Below are positions 4,979 to 5,518 of a stretch of 5,518 bases of DNA, piece by piece (the stretch's first letter is position 1; each line of letters starts with the position of its first letter). Location of the stretch: the NCBI GenBank assembly GCA_016194835.1, contig JACQAU010000121.1, positions 1 through 5,518 of the forward strand. Reading direction: 5' to 3'. The position numbers and the translations under genes were made by a program. Source of the DNA: Deltaproteobacteria bacterium. GTDB lineage: Bacteria > Bdellovibrionota > UBA1018. Under the pieces are notes generated by a model. The model was not told the origin of the DNA. It was given only the letters and a program-made list of their open reading frames with translations, and searched no databases.

Positions 4979-5518
4979 ATGGAATTTTTTGCTCCATACA
5001 AACAAAAAAAAATCTATATTCGTAACCATGCAGCTAAATCACCTCTGTTTTATAAGTCGTTAAATATGATGGGTGCTGTGTTTACTGTTAATCTAGAGAA
5101 AGTGACACATCTTTTACCTAAAACGCTTAACTTAATACCGCTCACACTTGCACCTTTAGCAAAGCAAAGAGCTATAATTGGAATTTATTGTTTTGAATAC
5201 AAAGAAACCGATATTGGGCCATACAATGAGTTTTCTATCGCTCTAGCCTTAAATCCAACAGGGACAAATTTTTTGTCTTTTTTATCTGCGTTTGAAATTA
5301 TAAAAAATATTTTTACTGAATCACATCACGGTTATGTCTTACAAATGCCCGTCACTACCGAACTGGCATATTGGGGTGGGGTGGATTATTTTAATTTCCC
5401 CAAATACATTACAAATATTCAGTTTGAAGACACTTTGACAACACGAATTTGTAACGTTTATGACAGAAGCAATCAAAAACTAATCTTCTCATTTGAAGGT
5501 GAAAAAATCTCTATTAAA
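4979..5518 (+). CDS. Acetoacetate decarboxylase-like family protein (3' end cut by window)
   Basis: This ORF runs open from ATG 4979 to the window edge, giving 180 codons with no stop; the remainder lies outside. It is recognised by pattern as the acetoacetate decarboxylase (ADC)-like fold. The matches are an N-terminal strand pair with LLPKTLNLIP (45-54), YKETDIGPYNEFSIAL (74-89, the family's GPYNE signature), YVLQMPVTTELA (119-130) and the YGYPK-like FNFPKY (138-143), followed by strand-rich sequence. Clostridial ADC has a Schiff-base Lys followed by another Lys just before its GYPK motif. Here that stretch reads YWGGVDYFNFPK and appears to lack the Lys pair, so decarboxylase activity is doubtful; related members without it act as hydratase/aldolase-type enzymes or are uncharacterised. 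No signal peptide or membrane segment is evident. The ribosome binding site is poor: GAGG at 4958-4961 is 17 nt away and AGG abuts the ATG. The gene follows leuS by 51 bp without a terminator, so read-through is likely. Family call moderately sure; reaction unknown. Confidence 0.65.
   Translation, partial: MEFFAPYKQKKIYIRNHAAKSPLFYKSLNMMGAVFTVNLEKVTHLLPKTLNLIPLTLAPLAKQRAIIGIYCFEYKETDIGPYNEFSIALALNPTGTNFLSFLSAFEIIKNIFTESHHGYVLQMPVTTELAYWGGVDYFNFPKYITNIQFEDTLTTRICNVYDRSNQKLIFSFEGEKISIK

Noticed and set aside
4956..5063. 35-aa ORF overlapping the start of the ADC-like gene in another frame, with an A9 run at 5004-5012 that could allow a shift into the main frame
   Set aside because: No ribosome binding site precedes ATG 4956, and the peptide has no recognisable features. 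ATG 4979 gives a complete family-like N-terminus without a frameshift.

Overview
The window is AT-rich, tightly packed bacterial chromosome with mostly housekeeping content. It carries three complete, intact metabolic or translation genes, one gene cut by the right edge, and a small self-contained transcription unit at the left edge that is the least ordinary part. The sequence does not fix the organism. A Firmicutes/Chlamydia-type leucyl-tRNA synthetase, a class 2 (quinone-linked, Gram-negative style) dihydroorotate dehydrogenase, an acyl-CoA dehydrogenase very close to the mitochondrial medium-chain enzyme and a low GC content together suggest an AT-rich Gram-negative lineage outside the well-known enteric groups. 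Bdellovibrionota-like or host-associated proteobacterial relatives are my tentative guess.

Layout. Positions 1-264 (+) hold a mini-gene: a GC-rich hairpin (47-69), a perfect Shine-Dalgarno (78-83), a 20-codon ORF encoding an extremely lysine-rich peptide (92-154), a structured 3' region (166-216) and a strong rho-independent terminator (225-264). The terminator's T-tract overlaps the 3' end of pyrD, which converges on it from the minus strand (256-1257). A 78-bp divergent intergenic region (1258-1335) separates pyrD from a rightward gene string. That string is a medium-chain-type acyl-CoA dehydrogenase (1336-2478), leuS (2480-4927, one base after the preceding stop codon), and, after 51 bp with no visible terminator, an acetoacetate-decarboxylase-like protein (4979 to the window edge, truncated).

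How the genes work together. PyrD feeds pyrimidine synthesis and passes electrons to quinones. The acyl-CoA dehydrogenase passes electrons from fatty acyl-CoA to an electron-transfer flavoprotein. LeuRS charges tRNA-Leu. The last gene is a lipid or ketoacid-related enzyme of uncertain reaction. The rightward trio looks like one operon by spacing, but its members share no obvious pathway, so it is probably a co-expression unit. I see no mobile element, CRISPR array, tRNA, rRNA or phage gene. The best candidate for something undescribed is the lysine-rich micropeptide unit at the left edge.
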